DNA of 7,783 bases from Patescibacteria group bacterium (GTDB taxonomy: Bacteria > Patescibacteriota > Microgenomatia > UBA1406 > GWC2-37-13), in assembly GCA_943356515.1 (NCBI GenBank), contig CALRFM010000050.1:1-7783 (forward strand), written 5' to 3'. Below, one piece after another: positions 6,232 to 7,783 of the stretch. Numbering within the stretch: the first letter of the stretch is position 1; each line of letters opens with the position of its first letter. The translations under genes were made by a program, and so were the position numbers. The notes beneath the pieces were generated by a model. It searched no databases. It had not been told where the DNA came from and saw only the letters and a program-made list of their open reading frames with translations.

Positions 6232-7672
6232 AAAAAGATAAACCTGGCCCTACAAAACCACTTCAAAATAATCTCCAAGAAAAAAGCCTTCTTCTGGTAA
6301 ATACTGGCTCAATAAATAAGAAGGAGATTCTTCTTGCATTAAAAAACTCGAGCTTAAACGGCTTATTATTCTTAATAACTCAATGGTGTCGTGGGCAGAG
6401 CAATTTGCAGATCATTGGATTATTGCAGACACAAATAATCATGAAGAATCAATCAAAAATGTATTAGCTTATCATTCTAAAAATCCAATCGATGGAATCA
6501 TTACATTTTGGGAAGATGACGTACTTCTTGCCTCGAAATTACGTGATAGGCTAAACCTCATAGGTATTCCCTACTCTATAGCAAATAAGGCACGGAATAA
6601 ATATAATTTCAGATCATTTTGTTCGCAAAACAATATTCCTGCTCCAAACTATTTGCTTATTTCTTCCCCTCAAGATATACAAAAGGCTCATAACCTCACT
6701 TTTCCAGTGGTGATTAAGCCTACCTATGGGGCAAATAGCTCTTTTGTTGTCAAAGTAAACACAAAAGAAGAACTTAATTCTGTCTATGATTTTATTAAAA
6801 AGACTATTTCTACTTCAGTAGAATCTGCTTTGCATGAAGGCTCTGATCTTATGATAGAAGAATATATAGATGGAGATGAGGTTGATATTGATATATTACT
6901 CCAACATGGAAAAATCAAATTCTGGTCTATTACTGATGACTACCAAACAGAAGAGCCTTTTTTCCTCGATAATGGTCAGGCAATTCCATCTGATCTGCCA
7001 GAAAAATCACAAAATGAACTTATAGAAATGGCTGAGACAGTGCTAGAAAAACTGGGTATTACCGATGCATGTATTCATTTTGAAGCAAAATATACAACAA
7101 AGGGGCCTGTTCCTTTGGAGGTGAATCTACGACTTGGAGGTGGCGTATATAGCTTCGTAAAACATGTCTGGCATGTAAATATGGTTGAGAATGCCGTCAA
7201 AATTGCATGTGGAATATATATGGAAAAGGTAAAAAAACCAGAATTGCCGTATCAACATCTTGCTATAGGGGTACTTGCACCTAAAAAATCTGGCGTAGTT
7301 ACGAGTCTGAGTATTCCTGAGGATTTTAAGAAAAAATATAAGGCAAAAGATTTATATATTTATAAAGAAGTTGGGGATGGTATTTTTACTCCCCCATCTG
7401 GATACGAATATCTGGGGTGGCTTTCAATACCAGGAGATAATTCCATAGATGCCAGAGAGAATCTAGAACGAGCTACTGCTGCAATACAATATGAAATAGC
7501 ACCATTTTCAAGTGAATCTGCACTGGGAAAAACAGAAAGAAAGAATGGTAAATCACCCGCAGTGATGAACAAAAACCTATTGCAATCAATTGGGAAACAG
7601 AAAAATCTCATTAAATTACTCAATAAAAAACAAAAGACCTGTTGCGAATTAGGTCATTCTAGTGCAAACTAG
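6225..7672 (+). CDS. ATP-grasp family protein, frame broken at 6341-6347 and 3' end replaced by IS
   Basis: ATP-grasp enzymes join a carboxylate to a nucleophile using ATP through an acyl-phosphate. The gene starts at ATG 6225 in one frame (MSKKDKPGPTKPLQ; first strand EKSLLLVNTG) and must shift -1 at A AAA AAC (6341-6347). It then continues LELKRLIILNNSMVSWAEQF to TAG 7670-7672, about 482 residues in all. The downstream frame has its own ATG at 6383, but that start would omit the first part of the pre-ATP-grasp domain. Downstream motifs are GIITFWEDDV (6497-6526), FPVVIKPTYG with the ATP lysine (codon at 6716-6718), the adenine hinge MIEEYIDG, and metal ligands in IHFEAK and LEVNLRLGGG (Glu and Asn). 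The catalytic core is therefore complete. After residue about 430 comes LGKTERKNGKSPAVMNKNLL, which looks like the beginning of another segment. From about 7634 the sequence appears to be IS-derived, so the native C-terminus is lost. Substrate unknown; a carboxylase-like or peptide-ligase-like role is possible. Confidence 0.82.
6321..6347 (+). other. Candidate -1 ribosomal frameshift site (SD-like AAGGAG plus A AAA AAC)
   Basis: In the upstream frame the codons read TTA AAA AAC, so A AAA AAC (6341-6347) fits the X XXY YYZ slippery rule exactly. A -1 slip enters the frame that carries the rest of the ATP-grasp protein. AAGGAG at 6321-6326 lies 14 nt before the heptamer; in E. coli dnaX an SD-like element about 10 nt upstream stimulates -1 shifting. 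No strong hairpin is evident just downstream. A lost A in a run of originally seven would give the same picture, so programmed use is only one possibility. Confidence 0.4.
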
Positions 7673-7678
7673 AGTGAT
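7653..7678 (+). promoter_or_regulatory. Hairpin immediately before the transposase start codon
   Basis: The arms at 7653-7662 and 7669-7678 pair over 10 bp (two G-U pairs) around the loop TGCAAA, and the stem ends one base before ATG 7679. A competing pair, GACCT (7636-7640) with AGGTC (7651-7655), shares bases with the left arm, so the two structures exclude each other. Hairpins near IS ends often limit transposase translation from read-through transcripts; here this is inferred from position only. Confidence 0.45.
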
Positions 7679-7783
7679 ATGAATATAAATACTGCCCTAC
7701 GAAATGATCGATTATCTGCCTCTCTAACAGGATTAACGGTTAAAGAGTTCAATCAGCTCCTAATCTTGTTCACCCCAGTCCTC
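7679..7783 (+). CDS. Transposase N-terminus, IS5-like DDE family (3' end outside window)
   Basis: An open frame from ATG 7679 runs off the right edge after 35 codons. It begins MNINTALRNDRLSASLTGLT and continues VKEFNQLLILFTPVL. The pattern LTGLTVxEFxxLL is typical of the helix-turn-helix domain at the start of many IS5-superfamily DDE transposases (HTH_Tnp_4 type). Catalytic DDE residues would lie downstream of the window. ATG 7679 is chosen because it places this motif at the usual distance from the N-terminus. The start is preceded by a 10-bp hairpin and no clear SD, in line with low expression. The gene lies in the same direction as the ATP-grasp gene it interrupts, and the two frames are separated by only 6 nt, so read-through from the strong promoter at 6176 is likely. 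Confidence 0.75.
   Translation, partial: MNINTALRNDRLSASLTGLTVKEFNQLLILFTPVL

Larger units (their letters stand above)
7634..7783 (+). mobile_element. Left end of an insertion sequence (right end outside window)
   Basis: The transposase frame beginning at 7679 and the abrupt change in the ATP-grasp C-terminus place an IS left end near 7634-7636, around AAAAGACCTGTTGCGAATT. The exact terminal inverted repeat cannot be confirmed because the other end lies beyond the window. The stop codon of the ATP-grasp frame (7670-7672) would then be supplied by the IS. Confidence 0.6.

Noticed and set aside
7360..7623. 87-codon minus-strand frame opposite the ATP-grasp gene
   Set aside because: It lies antisense to a conserved coding region and has no supporting motif or control signals.

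Overview
This is an AT-rich bacterial segment that looks like accessory DNA. TGA and TAG both serve as stops and TGG encodes Trp, so code 4 and code 25 (Mycoplasma, Gracilibacteria) are unlikely. Promoters resemble sigma70 TTGACA/TATAAT, and the plus-strand genes lack clear Shine-Dalgarno sequences. The mix of a short archaeal-type NMN adenylyltransferase, a phosphatase-kinase fusion, a DUF4172-type Fic protein and insertion sequences would fit a Patescibacteria/CPR-like genome. That placement is a weak inference, because no phylogenetic marker gene is present.

Layout, left to right. Positions 2-121 hold a short reading frame that may be the C-terminal tail of a transposase. A TTGAAT-N17-TATAAT promoter at 245-273 drives an 888-codon gene of unknown function (303-2969, +). 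Three genes then lie on the minus strand. In transcription order they are a histidine-phosphatase/aminoglycoside-phosphotransferase-like fusion (6159-4594), an NadM-like adenylyltransferase overlapping it by ATGA (4597-4157), and a Fic protein with its own promoter and operator-like repeats (4109-3012). Directly after fic, at 3016-2966, lies a second copy of the nadM 3' end, so fic sits between two direct repeats of that gene end. On the right, a perfect-consensus promoter (TTGACA-N16-TATAAT, 6176-6203) drives an ATP-grasp gene (6225-7672, +). Its reading frame is broken exactly at an A AAA AAC heptamer, and its 3' end runs into an insertion sequence whose transposase starts at 7679 and leaves the window.

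Functionally, the phosphatase-kinase fusion and the adenylyltransferase are translationally coupled. With the divergent ATP-grasp ligase they could form a small-molecule activation or salvage route (kinase, phosphatase, nucleotidyltransferase, ligase). The substrate is not visible from sequence. The Fic protein appears to be a later arrival with self-contained regulation.

The main points for follow-up are the fic cassette between duplicated nadM ends, the three operator-like half-sites around the fic promoter, and the slippery heptamer with an upstream SD-like AAGGAG in the ATP-grasp gene. The last of these could be programmed frameshifting, a real mutation or an assembly error.
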